This document shows positions 1-8,954 of a DNA stretch of 64,000 bases, in pieces. Origin of the DNA: Entonaema liquescens (Eukaryota; Ascomycota; Sordariomycetes; Xylariales; Xylariaceae). Below the pieces are notes generated by a model. The model saw nothing but the letters and a program-made list of their open reading frames with translations, was not told where the DNA came from and searched no databases. The number at the start of each line of letters is the position of its first letter. Positions within the stretch are counted from its first letter, which is position 1. Location of the stretch: the NCBI GenBank assembly GCA_902805475.1, contig CADCSX010000005.1, forward strand, positions 755,501-819,500, read 5' to 3'. The translations under genes and the position numbers were made by a program.

Positions 1-333
1 ATCGATACTAGATTGATGTTTACCATGTCTCGAAGGGGGAATGGGGTGCACACTGGGAATATAAAAGGTAGCTTCTAGTATGTAGGTAGGTAAGTATGAG
101 AGCAATTCTTATGAAACTATAGCTCATCTAGATATAGAAAACGCCCTCTTTATATAAACCTACCGCCCGTAACCACCACCAAGATATCCTATCATCTCCT
201 AACAATATGATCTGCTAGCCACTGCCATTCTTCGTGCCTGGAGGCCCTTTCCCGTTATTTCGTAATGTCGTTAGGGGCCTTTATATTATCAAACTCAAAT
301 ACTCCAGACGCCAGTGATAAACCCCATACAAAT
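1..333. other. intergenic, no gene seen
   Basis: No convincing reading frame. The stretch is AT-leaning and lies downstream of the 3' end of the retropepsin-like gene, so it may hold its 3' UTR. Confidence 0.5.
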
Positions 334-2004
334 CTAAGGTACAGGAACCCGGGGCACTGCTACGCGCCTCGCCATTGGGCTTGGGTCTGGTAAACGCGTT
401 GGTAGTGGTCTTGGGTTTTGTCTGTCCCAGGCTACCTGTTTATCATTCTCACTCCTCTGTTCGGTAGACTTCTGGGGCTCTGGTAAAGACGCAATCCATA
501 GCTGTGTTTCATTTCTTCGCGCTTCTTCAGCCTGCCAAGCATCATCCCACGTTGAGTTGTTCTGCAGAGGAGCTATTGCGGTTAGTATATTCTTGTGCTT
601 ATGATACCTAGTACAGGATAGCTTACTCGGATTGGCCTGGCCCTGTAGAGGTCGTCTCCGTTCAAACCAGCAGAATTTCTTGGCGTTCCTCATAAATAAT
701 ATACCATCCTGTATCAGACTTTTATCAGGACAGGTATCCGCCGGACTGGTGTAAAAGAGGCCCTTAAACCTGGAAAAGACCTGGGTTTGAAAAATAAAGT
801 CATTGCTGAGAATTATGTCGCACGGCAAACCATCCATTACGTGGAGGTCGCATAGAAATGTCGCCTTTAGTCTTTCTCCAGCTTTTTGGCCCTTGAGCAA
901 GACAATGCCCTCTATATATTCAAAATGTTTATTTAGATCCAACCATTCCGACTCTAGAGGTACGTCGAATTGCAATTCCGCGTCCAAAACCATTCCCTTT
1001 GTACGAATAGTAGAACCGTCGATAAGTTCGATTTGCCTTCTATACTCCTCTTCGCGATAAACCTCGAACCCACTGCGGTGGGCAAAGTCTCCGGACACGA
1101 GCATAAGCTCTGAGCCGGTGTCCGGGAATGCCGAAGCTCGGCAGCCGTTGACGGTGCAATAAAGGCGGTCTTTCGGCGACTCGCCCATGAGGAAAAATCG
1201 GCCCCCTTTGACGATACAGGGTCGATTCCTCCGTACGATGCGATGGTGGAAGGCAGTCAAAGTTTTTGTCTCAGCAAGGAACTGTCTGCCTAGCACCACA
1301 TCATACACGCTCTTTCGAAGCACAGAAAATTCGCGACGATAACACTGGCTTTCTCCCTGGAACTTGAAGTGCCCGATAGTGCGACCAATGATTTCAGCCG
1401 CATGCCCTCCGGGGAGATGTATCGTGCGTGTGTTAGTAAATCTCATTATTAAACTGTGACGCTTTGCGAAACTCTCAGAAACGGCATCCACTGCTGAGCC
1501 CCAGTCCGGCAGCGCATTGACAGAAATACCGTTGACAGTTCCCGGGATTTCATAATATGCTATCGCATGGATCTTAGGCTTACTTGACTGCCATACGATC
1601 GGAGCTGCGTCGAAGGAATCAATCTCGTCCATCACGGCATGGATCTCAGTTTGACTCGACTGCCAGGGAATTCGGGTTGCGCAGGAGGAATCAATCTCGT
1701 CCAGTATGGTACGAACCTCAGTTTCGCTTAACGGCTTGATGACCGGATCCGCGCCAGGGACCCTAATCTTGTCTATTAAAGCACTGATCTTATTTTCAAA
1801 CGACCGTAACCCGTCCGATCTTGAGTTTGAGCGATCGAATCCACCATGTATTAAATTGGGTTCGTCCATTACCCAATCTTTAATCGCCCTCGATGTGTAG
1901 AAACTGCCCGGGTATTCCGAATCGTCAGGCTGGTCGGGCGTAAATCCTTGGTTGAGAGCATCTAGAACGATCGAGTTGACTACCGTTGCAGCGCGATCTC
2001 CCAT
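334..2004 (-). CDS. Two-lobed retropepsin-like (retroviral aspartyl protease fold) protein
   Basis: An uninterrupted 556-residue frame starts at an ATG. Two aspartyl-protease-like lobes can be read. The first, about residues 155-250, has D167-W-G where a protease has D-T/S-G, and ends in a V-V-L-G-R-Q-F-L motif. The second, about 285-425, has a proper D295-T-G-S and a later D-I-I-L-S-N-D-F motif. Such h-h-h-G/S-x-D/Q-F-L patterns typify retropepsin-like domains of the gag-polyprotein/DDI1 kind. Residues about 95-145 hold a tandem duplication of roughly 24 residues (D-E-I-D-S ... W-Q-S-S). The C-terminal 80 residues are charged and Pro-rich. Whether it cleaves anything is unknown; one lobe has lost its catalytic Thr/Ser. 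It is divergent from the DUF6594 gene, with 346 bp between start codons. The domain call is moderately secure; no biological role is claimed. Confidence 0.7.
   Translation of the reverse strand: MGDRAATVVNSIVLDALNQGFTPDQPDDSEYPGSFYTSRAIKDWVMDEPNLIHGGFDRSNSRSDGLRSFENKISALIDKIRVPGADPVIKPLSETEVRTILDEIDSSCATRIPWQSSQTEIHAVMDEIDSFDAAPIVWQSSKPKIHAIAYYEIPGTVNGISVNALPDWGSAVDAVSESFAKRHSLIMRFTNTRTIHLPGGHAAEIIGRTIGHFKFQGESQCYRREFSVLRKSVYDVVLGRQFLAETKTLTAFHHRIVRRNRPCIVKGGRFFLMGESPKDRLYCTVNGCRASAFPDTGSELMLVSGDFAHRSGFEVYREEEYRRQIELIDGSTIRTKGMVLDAELQFDVPLESEWLDLNKHFEYIEGIVLLKGQKAGERLKATFLCDLHVMDGLPCDIILSNDFIFQTQVFSRFKGLFYTSPADTCPDKSLIQDGILFMRNAKKFCWFERRRPLQGQANPSKLSCTRYHKHKNILTAIAPLQNNSTWDDAWQAEEARRNETQLWIASLPEPQKSTEQRSENDKQVAWDRQNPRPLPTRLPDPSPMARRVAVPRVPVP
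1567..1712. repeat. 72-bp-class tandem duplication inside the retropepsin-like gene
   Basis: Two adjacent copies of about 72 bp each encode an acidic unit with the core D-E-I-D-S and a terminal W-Q-S-S. They are diverged but in the same frame, so the duplication was tolerated by the protein. Confidence 0.65.
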
Positions 2005-2350
2005 TTTCGCTCACCAGCGTGGGACGGGAGATGGTAGTAAGTCTAAATATTGACGAAAGCCTATTACGGATAGATAAGCAGTGTAAAGCACGCAATAAAT
2101 TCCAAGGTTCAGTATCTGGAACAAGACTATACTAGTTAGTAAATAGCAAAAAGGATTGGGTTTCTAAAAGGAACGTCTGTGGTTATTACATGGAGAAACA
2201 GGGTTGCAGGTGGGAATGTGCCTTGTGGACAGCCTTATCAGAGATATCGACATAGCCACAACTCTTGGCATGAAATGTGATGGCACCTTAAAGTTAAGAT
2301 ACGTATCTACAAAATTCGTGTTCTAGTTAGATAACTATGGCTGAACCAAC

Positions 2351-3381
2351 GTGAATATAGTGACTGACGCGGACGAATACCGGAATATGACCGATACGAC
2401 AGGATTCTCCCTTTTATCCCAAAGGATTGCCATCAACCCAGACTACGAGGCTTTCATATTCCGTAAATTTGATCGGCTCAGTGCACGGAATCTCCTCCAC
2501 CTAGAGAGCAGGCTCAATTATCTCGAGTATAAATTAGACCAAGCGGATAAACAAGCCGGACAGGTGCTCGATAATGAAACACTTCGTTCTACCAGGACCT
2601 GGGAGGCATTCGAAGAGAATGCAAAAGACGAAACTCGTCTTGAATATTCTCGGATGAAGATAGCAGAGGAAGTTAATGGGAGATTAAAAGAGTACCGTAG
2701 GATTAATCACACAGAGTACCTATAACTAACTTCAACTGACGAATAACGAACAGAAGAAGCGTTATTGCGTCAAAGCAGAATAGCAGCACTCGAAGGGCCT
2801 AGAAAACGGGCTTTAGATGTCGCGCACGATCAATCTTACATAGACATATACGACACTTTGGGAAACAAGTCTGGTCGTCGACCAATACTCGCAGGCCTTG
2901 CTGAGAAGAGGCTCTCCGAATCTAACCATCCGGATCTTGTTGCCCTTAGACGCACGCCTAATAAAGACCGCTTCTCACGGTTCTTACAAGACCACTGGAT
3001 ATTCAAGGTATACCTGCCACTATTCATTTTGATCCTGAGATATGCTAACGATCGGAGACGACAAAAATCACAGATGAAACCGAACATATTAATGAGGATC
3101 ACGTTGCTTTGGTGACCGCTATAGTTAGCACGATCGTGGCGGCAATTCTCCTGGTTGGAGCCATCGTGCTCCTACGTCTTCCGACCGAGGAGAACGCACA
3201 GCTTGGCGTGATCGCCATGTTTATGATCCTCTTTGCAGCTAGCATTGGAGTGTTGACAAATGCACGAAGAGCAGAAATATTCGCCTCGACAGCAGCATAT
3301 GCCGCTGTGCTTGTTGTCTTTATATCTTCATCTTCATCAAACCCGGCGGCTGGAACTTGTGCCTGTGCGCCTGCTTCTTAG
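2351..3381 (+). CDS. DUF6594 family membrane protein (3 exons)
   Basis: Exons are 2351-2696, 2754-3007 and 3058-3381, giving 307 residues. Intron 1 (57 bp) starts GTAGGA and has a CTAAC box. Intron 2 (50 bp) starts GTATAC with a GCTAAC box very near its AG. Only this splicing keeps one frame throughout. The N-terminal half has the DUF6594 pattern: G-F-S-L-L-S, I-F-R-K-F-D-R-L-S-A-R-N-L-L, then a helical L-x-x-L-E-x-x-L-D region and a Q-E-A-L-L-R-Q-S motif. The C-terminus has three hydrophobic helices at about residues 217-240, 250-270 and 276-295. The family is common in filamentous fungi, usually as membrane proteins of unknown function. A GTG at 2351 cannot be excluded as non-start, but the ATG there is in frame and fits the family's length. 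Confidence 0.85.
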
Positions 3382-4419
3382 GCCGCTACTGTTAGATGAA
3401 CTTATTCTCGATGTACCCTGGGATAGGAACCCGGGGATGAATATTAAGCGATTTGAGGCGTCACCATGGTCGTCCATCATCTTCAATACATAAGGGGTTT
3501 CTTTTAAATTATGATGGATGCTAAATTGAGGATGGGAACTATAAATCTTTACTAAATTTATATGCAAATACTCCAAGGATGCGACCTCTAGGGGTCTCAC
3601 TAAACCCATATTCCTGGGTATCCGACCGTAGAACAACACTATATCTATCTGGATTCTAAATTGGACATCTAGAACCAAGAATATGCACAGTATGTAAACT
3701 GGGAGCTTCTATAGTTAAGTGTAGAGTCCATCGTGGAACAACCCTATTGTTTCCATACCCCTTCGTAGTAGTGGATGACATGGAACTGATGGATAGTTTA
3801 TAGATAACTGGTATGTGTAATAGAGTTAGGTATATCGTTTGCCTATTTAAAAGAAAAGAAAAAAAGTATCATGACTCTTGTGCTGGACTTTGATTCGTAA
3901 TGTGACAGCTACGAGTTTAATGTCGTCTACTTGGAACCGAAACGTCCATACGAACTTAACGAGATCAAGCTTATCCAATTTCGAACAAAGTGCCCGAGTA
4001 TACTAGATGAAACAAAGAAGCCTTTTCCGCCTGGGACAATACAATTGTTGATTAATCGCTTTGTTTTGCCCCCCTTTCTCCATTCTTCGTGCGCTTTTGT
4101 ACTCTGCGTGGATGTTAAGCAACGCGTTGAGAGTGTCATGCGGATTCCCGACAACCGTTTCGTACCCCTGAATTCAAAAGAAAGCATACGACCGAGGCCT
4201 TTAGTAAGAATAACGTTCTTTGAGCACTAATTAATGCGTATAAGTACTGAGGAACTTGCCGTTGACGTGTATCGGAGACCAACATCAGAGCAGGCTAATA
4301 GGACTTCATTGACTAGCGCATCACCCTAGCCAACATTGAAAGGAGGTAAGCTTATTGATCAGCATTAGAAGCCCGTTCTCGAGAGATTTAAAGTACCTCC
4401 TTATTTGCGAGCGGAAATT
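3382..4419. other. intergenic; weak reading frames only
   Basis: A frame of about 99 codons at 3931-4230 (+) lacks recognisable motifs. Codon use and context give no support for calling it a gene. Poly-A-rich stretch near 3852-3867. Confidence 0.4.
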
Positions 4420-4665
4420 ATGGCCAACAACAAAGATGATTCCCATAAGGAGGACAAGGTTTATAATACAATTCTAGGAATGGGAGCGGCACGCGTGGAT
4501 GTCTTCAATGCCCGTAGCCAGAGACTTACTTCCTCTAACCAAGCTAAGGAAGAGGAGAAGAGTCCTTATAACGCACTTGGAACTGGCGGAGATACTTTCA
4601 TGGGGAATGAAGGGGCTGATGAGGGCGAGAATAACGATTCTCCTAAAGATGAAGGCAAGAAGTAA
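4420..4665 (+). CDS. Small acidic low-complexity hypothetical protein
   Basis: From the first ATG the frame encodes 81 residues, hydrophilic and rich in Glu, Asp, Lys, Asn and Gly, ending in G-K-K. No domain is recognised. A GTAAGT donor-like site overlaps the stop codon (about 4663), so the true gene may be spliced onward to an exon I cannot identify. It could equally be a chance frame. A frame in a low-complexity region is weak evidence for a gene. Confidence 0.25.
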   Translation: MANNKDDSHKEDKVYNTILGMGAARVDVFNARSQRLTSSNQAKEEEKSPYNALGTGGDTFMGNEGADEGENNDSPKDEGKK

Positions 4666-5060
4666 GTCCACAACCCTGGCGATGCGGGAAGAACTATGAA
4701 CTTAGCCGACTGGAGCGAGCAACTGGTAAAGCTAGGTGAGTTTGTCCTAGATATCATGGTTAAAAGAGCATTTCCGTTAGGAAACGATATGTAAGGGTTA
4801 TATATCTGAGATAATTCTCTCTTTATATAAATTATTGCAACAAGCACTCCCAACACTTCCACAATTTTGAGCTACCTATGTGAATCATGACTTGTAGTAA
4901 TAGAAACTCTATATGATCAAAGGCTCGAACCAGTATCGTACCAACTCATTAGGTATTGGCAGCTTGAGTGAACGCCGGTCTCTTTCTTGGCAATCTAAAC
5001 ACCGTGGCAAATTATCCTCTATGGTCATGACTAAAATGATCCTTAAGAACTTGCTTCCTA
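4666..5060. other. intergenic, no gene seen
   Basis: Probable shared 3' space between the small acidic frame and the convergent hydrolase gene. No motif noticed. Confidence 0.4.
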
Positions 5061-5888
5061 TTATGATAGGTCCATCGCATTGGACGAAGCTTGGCGTAAA
5101 AGTGTAGGGCTGCTGGAACCACTATCCTTCCCAAGGTGTCTGTTTAGGAAATCAATGGTGTCGTCCATACCAGCCGGTGAATTAAACCAGTGTCCCCCGT
5201 TGCCATATTCTTTCCATTCAACCTGCGCACCAAATCCCAGTAACGTATCTCGTAAACCCCTTCCATTCTGAATCAGGACGAGCGGGTCGTCAACGCAGTG
5301 CTCAAGTAACACAGGCGTATTTTGTATGACTCGATTATGATCCGGAACGCCTTCAAGACCGAGAATCCTCCTCATCTCAGCCAGACCACGGCCCGCGAAC
5401 GGGCACCGACTCGAGAAGCCGACGAAAGCACCAAGTCTTCTCCCAGCATCCGCGGGCACATCCAGATTGAACAGGACATGCGCACTTGTCGCGCCGCCCA
5501 TACTAATACCAGCCAGCACCACGCGATCCCAGCGACCTCCCAACAGCGCCGCCTCATCAGCCAAGAGGCGGCGGATCACGGGCACGACCTCCCTGAGCCC
5601 GAAAGAGCTGAGCTCCTCGTTCGCGGCGAAGTCGCGCACGTCGAACACGTCGAACCATTGCCGCAGCGTGTCGCGCGAGCTCGCGCACTTGCGCAGCGGC
5701 GCTTGGGGGAATACCCAGCGGAACGACGGGAGTGCGTCGGCGAGGGTGCGCCCGCGCGAGTCGCGCGAGTAGTTGAGCGAGTTCGCGAAGTTGCGCGCGT
5801 TGTCGCCGCGGCCGTGGAGGAAGACCACGGTGTGGGTGTGCGGTTGTGAAGGTCCTGCGGTGATAAAGGGTATGTCTATAGTTGCCAT
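5061..5888 (-). CDS. Acyl-protein thioesterase / carboxylesterase-like alpha/beta hydrolase
   Basis: Single exon, 275 residues. It reads as the phospholipase/carboxylesterase (APT1-like) branch of alpha/beta hydrolases: an oxyanion-loop H-G-R-G-D at residues 25-29, F-P-Q-A-P near 60, nucleophile Ser129 in G-I-S-M-G-G, Asp201 in H-C-V-D-D-P, and His233 in G-G-H-W-F. All three triad residues are present and correctly spaced, so it should be active. Family members hydrolyse thioesters or carboxylic esters, for example removing palmitate from proteins; the substrate here cannot be read. No signal peptide, so cytosolic. The last 20 residues are Ser-rich and lie past the fold. The coding region 5550-5830 is notably GC-rich next to AT-rich flanks, typical of expressed genes beside repeat-rich DNA. 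Confidence 0.88.
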   Translation of the reverse strand: MATIDIPFITAGPSQPHTHTVVFLHGRGDNARNFANSLNYSRDSRGRTLADALPSFRWVFPQAPLRKCASSRDTLRQWFDVFDVRDFAANEELSSFGLREVVPVIRRLLADEAALLGGRWDRVVLAGISMGGATSAHVLFNLDVPADAGRRLGAFVGFSSRCPFAGRGLAEMRRILGLEGVPDHNRVIQNTPVLLEHCVDDPLVLIQNGRGLRDTLLGFGAQVEWKEYGNGGHWFNSPAGMDDTIDFLNRHLGKDSGSSSPTLLRQASSNAMDLS

Positions 5889-6264
5889 GACGAAGGAGAA
5901 GAACGTCTGATTACTTTGGTCTATATATGAATAGATATAAATATTAAATCTAACCGAGATGTCTAAGGTTGAAAAGATCTGGGAATTTTAAGAGAGGGAG
6001 ATCAACAGGAACTTGTGTTGGTCCCAAACTCCTAAGCCCCAAAATCAAGCAAACCAACAACATCGAATATTGTTCAACCATTTACACTTCGTTATTAGGT
6101 AGTTACTGAGAAACATGTCAAAGGTCCTTCAACATTTTCCAACTCGTCTCTTCGACGCCGAATTCTTGAGAATAGTCTCCGATCTCTCCAAATACTCTAC
6201 GTACCAGGTCATTATATCGTCGTAGACATCTTACCCCCGCGCCAGGTAGCATGGCCTTCGTATA

Positions 6265-6272
6265 ATCCCAAT
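6265..6272. repeat. Left target-site duplication (ATCCCAAT)
   Basis: Eight bases directly abut the left terminal inverted repeat and match 7217-7224 exactly. Confidence 0.9.
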
Positions 6273-7216
6273 GAGTGATGCTATTTACAGATTACCATGC
6301 CAGCCCTTCCACGTAGATTACCCCACTAAAGCAGCTGTACGCAGGTGACTCAAAAATTACCGTATTTTAACATCTCGACTCAATTATCATACAATCAATT
6401 GTTTTGTACTTACATTAGGAGATAATTTCAAATAATTAGTATATTTAGACTCTACTCCTCGAGGCGCATCGATTGATACCAGCTTTAATTAAACATGGCT
6501 CTATTTCTCACGAAATCAATCTACAAATAAGAAAAGTCAATCTGCGAATAGCCTCAACCAATCTACAAATAAGGTAATTCAAGTAGTAATATCTTAGCAA
6601 CTTAACGATTTGAATAAGAATAACTTATATTGCTTAAGTCCTTGTAAAACGGGCAATCTAACGATATAATTTTCGTAAAATAATACCTTAGTTTAAGGGA
6701 GATATCATTGAGTGTTTGAAAACCAATCTACAAATAAAAGTAATCAATCTGCAAATAGCTGCCCCTTAGCTAAAAAGGATAATATTCGCAGTCAAATAAC
6801 TCACGTTAATAACATTTTTAATATAAAATAAATACATCTATGTAATCGCCGTAACGAGGCGCATCTAGCGATGTAAATATCTTCAAAATCAATTGTGTTT
6901 TAAGCAAAATACGGTCGAGTGTTGATGCTTATAAGTAACCCCTCTTAAACACTTAATTAAATACTCAGTAATACTTGAAATTTTTAAGTTCCTAACCCTG
7001 CTACGACGATACAATCGACTATTAGGGGCTCAGGTAAGTAAAATTGACCTATAAATAGTAAATAGACCTCAAATTCAAGCCTCTTATAGGTCTGAATAGT
7101 GGCATGTCATTTTACTAATAATTACTAGTCAATTTAGCGTGTCAGTCACTTACAGCCGTTCGGTGGGGTAATCTACGTGGAAGGGCTGGCAAGGTAATCT
7201 GTAAATAGCATCACTC
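6273..7216. mobile_element. 944-bp non-coding MITE with hAT-type 8-bp target duplication
   Basis: The ends are terminal inverted repeats beginning GAGTGATGCTATTTACAG; the first 54 bp match with one mismatch (6297), and similarity continues less well to about 75 bp. It is flanked by a perfect 8-bp duplication. The interior has no coding frame of note, is AT-rich, and carries at least five copies of a CAATCTRCRAATA motif (near 6517, 6539, 6559, 6724 and 6744), like subterminal transposase-binding motifs. An 8-bp duplication is typical of hAT elements, though the ends do not start with the usual CAG. It could instead be a deletion derivative of another superfamily. The near-identical ends suggest a young insertion, not yet changed by RIP. 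Confidence 0.9.
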
Positions 7217-7224
7217 ATCCCAAT
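7217..7224. repeat. Right target-site duplication (ATCCCAAT)
   Basis: Identical to 6265-6272. It falls inside the kinase reading frame, at the codons for Y-W-D. Confidence 0.9.
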
Positions 7225-8954
7225 ACTCCGGGTAGTACCCCGCAAACTCCCAATTCACGATCCCCGTAACGCCCCAACCAATACTTCCATCCGGCTGCAC
7301 ACTCTGACTAACCAAGATATTGCGCGGGTTAAGATTCGCATGCGTGAAAACGATCTTGTGCCCACGGCGCGCAGGGTCGTCTGAAAATCGCAGCATCTGA
7401 CTAAAGGCTGCCTCATCCGCAAAGGGCCCAACGAGGTCTGCGCTGAGGATGCGGGGGTCCCTGCACGCTTCGCCAAGAGTGTTGCATATGGCTGTGTCCG
7501 ATCTAGTCGGGCGGGGGATGTCTCTTAGCTGGGCTATGTAGCCCTTGAGCTGATTGGCAATTCGCTCCATATCACTTTCCAACAGAACATCCTGACAGGC
7601 AAATATCGACGAACCGGGGAGTCTTGTCGTGAGAAGATAAGTTCTAGACGACCATGATGATGATGATGGATCGTTCACCACGTCAAGAGCCTTTGGAACC
7701 GGGATTGTGGTATGTTGATGTATCATTCGTAGCGCATTAAATTCGTTGCAAAACCAGTCAATTTCTGTTTCCCACCTCAAGTATAGCCCAAACGGCAATT
7801 TTTGGGCATTGCGGTAATCATCGTCCCTCCCGTATAGACGCTCCCCAAATTTTCGCAGGGCCTTGTAACAAAACACTCTAATGTTTGAGGGGACTAGACG
7901 CCAGATTGTGAGGAAAGCGACGGCGCAAAGGCTCAAGATATTCCAACGGTTCTGTAGCGTTATCTTTGAGTCTTGTGTTGAGAGGTTGGTTGGTATGTGC
8001 GAGGGTTGAGACACAGCCTCTACTGGAAGCCTCTCGCAAAGGTTGAGATACTGAATGCTTTTGGACAGTCGAGCTTGAGAGCCGACGAAACAGGGGTGAA
8101 CCTTCATTATCCCTGATCGTGAATGGTCGCCCAGTAGTGGACGTACGCCGTTGACCTCGATATCATCGGCAGGTCCAATGGAGGTTTGTATGAGTTCATA
8201 CTATCGCGAACTATTAGATGGATGTATACAGAGTGAAAGTTACCAGTTACTACTCACCTCAACCAGGGATGGGTACAGTCTGTTTAACCTGATAAGTCCT
8301 GAAGCAAACGATTTGGCTGCTGACTTTCGGACTAGCCAGTGATTGCAACAAGGTGATATGTATTCGGGATCTCTAACATAGGATAGCCACCAATCTCTAT
8401 AAGGTGTCCCAAAGAAAGCGCCGAGCATATCATTAATACCTGCCTTTCAAGCCTAATCGTCAGCTTTCATGTTATGATAATTCGTTATAATGATTGGGAA
8501 TATACCTTTTCCGTATCCCAACCAGAGGGAATCGGAAGAATAGGCGCGATAATAAGAGGATCACGCAAAGTGCCGGCCTTCCCAGTTAAGCAACATTTTC
8601 CGCCGTCGCGTTTTCTAATTGCACGCTGTTCAGTGACACTAGGACGTGGTGGAGCACGACCATTCTTTGCAACTATATCCGCTTATTAGACTAATAGATC
8701 TGAAAGCCTGAGGAGATGAACTTACTGGATTCGATAATGTAAATCCAATCGTCGACTAGTAAAGATCCTTCGCCAAGCTGTAACCTTTTCTTCACATACT
8801 GCGCGGCCAATACGGGGCAGAGAGCCTCGGAGACAAATGATTCTAGTAGTGCGCACGACGGATGTGGCAGATTCGCATCTTCAATAAGTGATAATACGCT
8901 CTCCACTTCAGGCTCAGGGGCGCCCATGTTGAACAAGCCTACTAAAGTACGCAT

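Larger units (their letters stand above)
6118..8954 (-). pseudogene. HNH-like / APH-kinase fusion gene disrupted by a MITE
   Basis: Exons on the minus strand are 8954-8726, 8672-8506, 8443-8258 and 8200-7217, with the last coding piece at 6264-6118 beyond the inserted element. Introns of 53, 62 and 57 bp have GT-AG ends. The N-terminal part (about residues 98-190) shows R-D-G-x-x-C-C-L-T-G and N-H-W-L-V-R-K-S-A-A, an HNH-nuclease-like module known in fungi fused to an aminoglycoside-phosphotransferase (APH) kinase. The APH part has L-P-F-G-L-Y and H-A-N-L-N-P-R-N-I-L. Two key acidic residues are Asn: N483 where the catalytic Asp is expected, and N510 in N-W-E-F-A-G instead of D-W-E. The element adds a Glu codon then TGA after the Y-W-D of the conserved Y-P-E-Y-W motif. 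Without it the gene would encode about 570 residues. The kinase role is therefore doubtful even before insertion. Domain calls rest on remembered family patterns. Confidence 0.8.

Noticed and set aside
3590..3605. Third copy of the hairpin repeat (AGGGGTCTCACT)
   Set aside because: The match stops after 12 bases and nothing else of the repeat follows.
5322..5849. 175-codon plus-strand frame
   Set aside because: Antisense to the alpha/beta hydrolase; an Arg/Glu/Ala-rich shadow in GC-rich codons.
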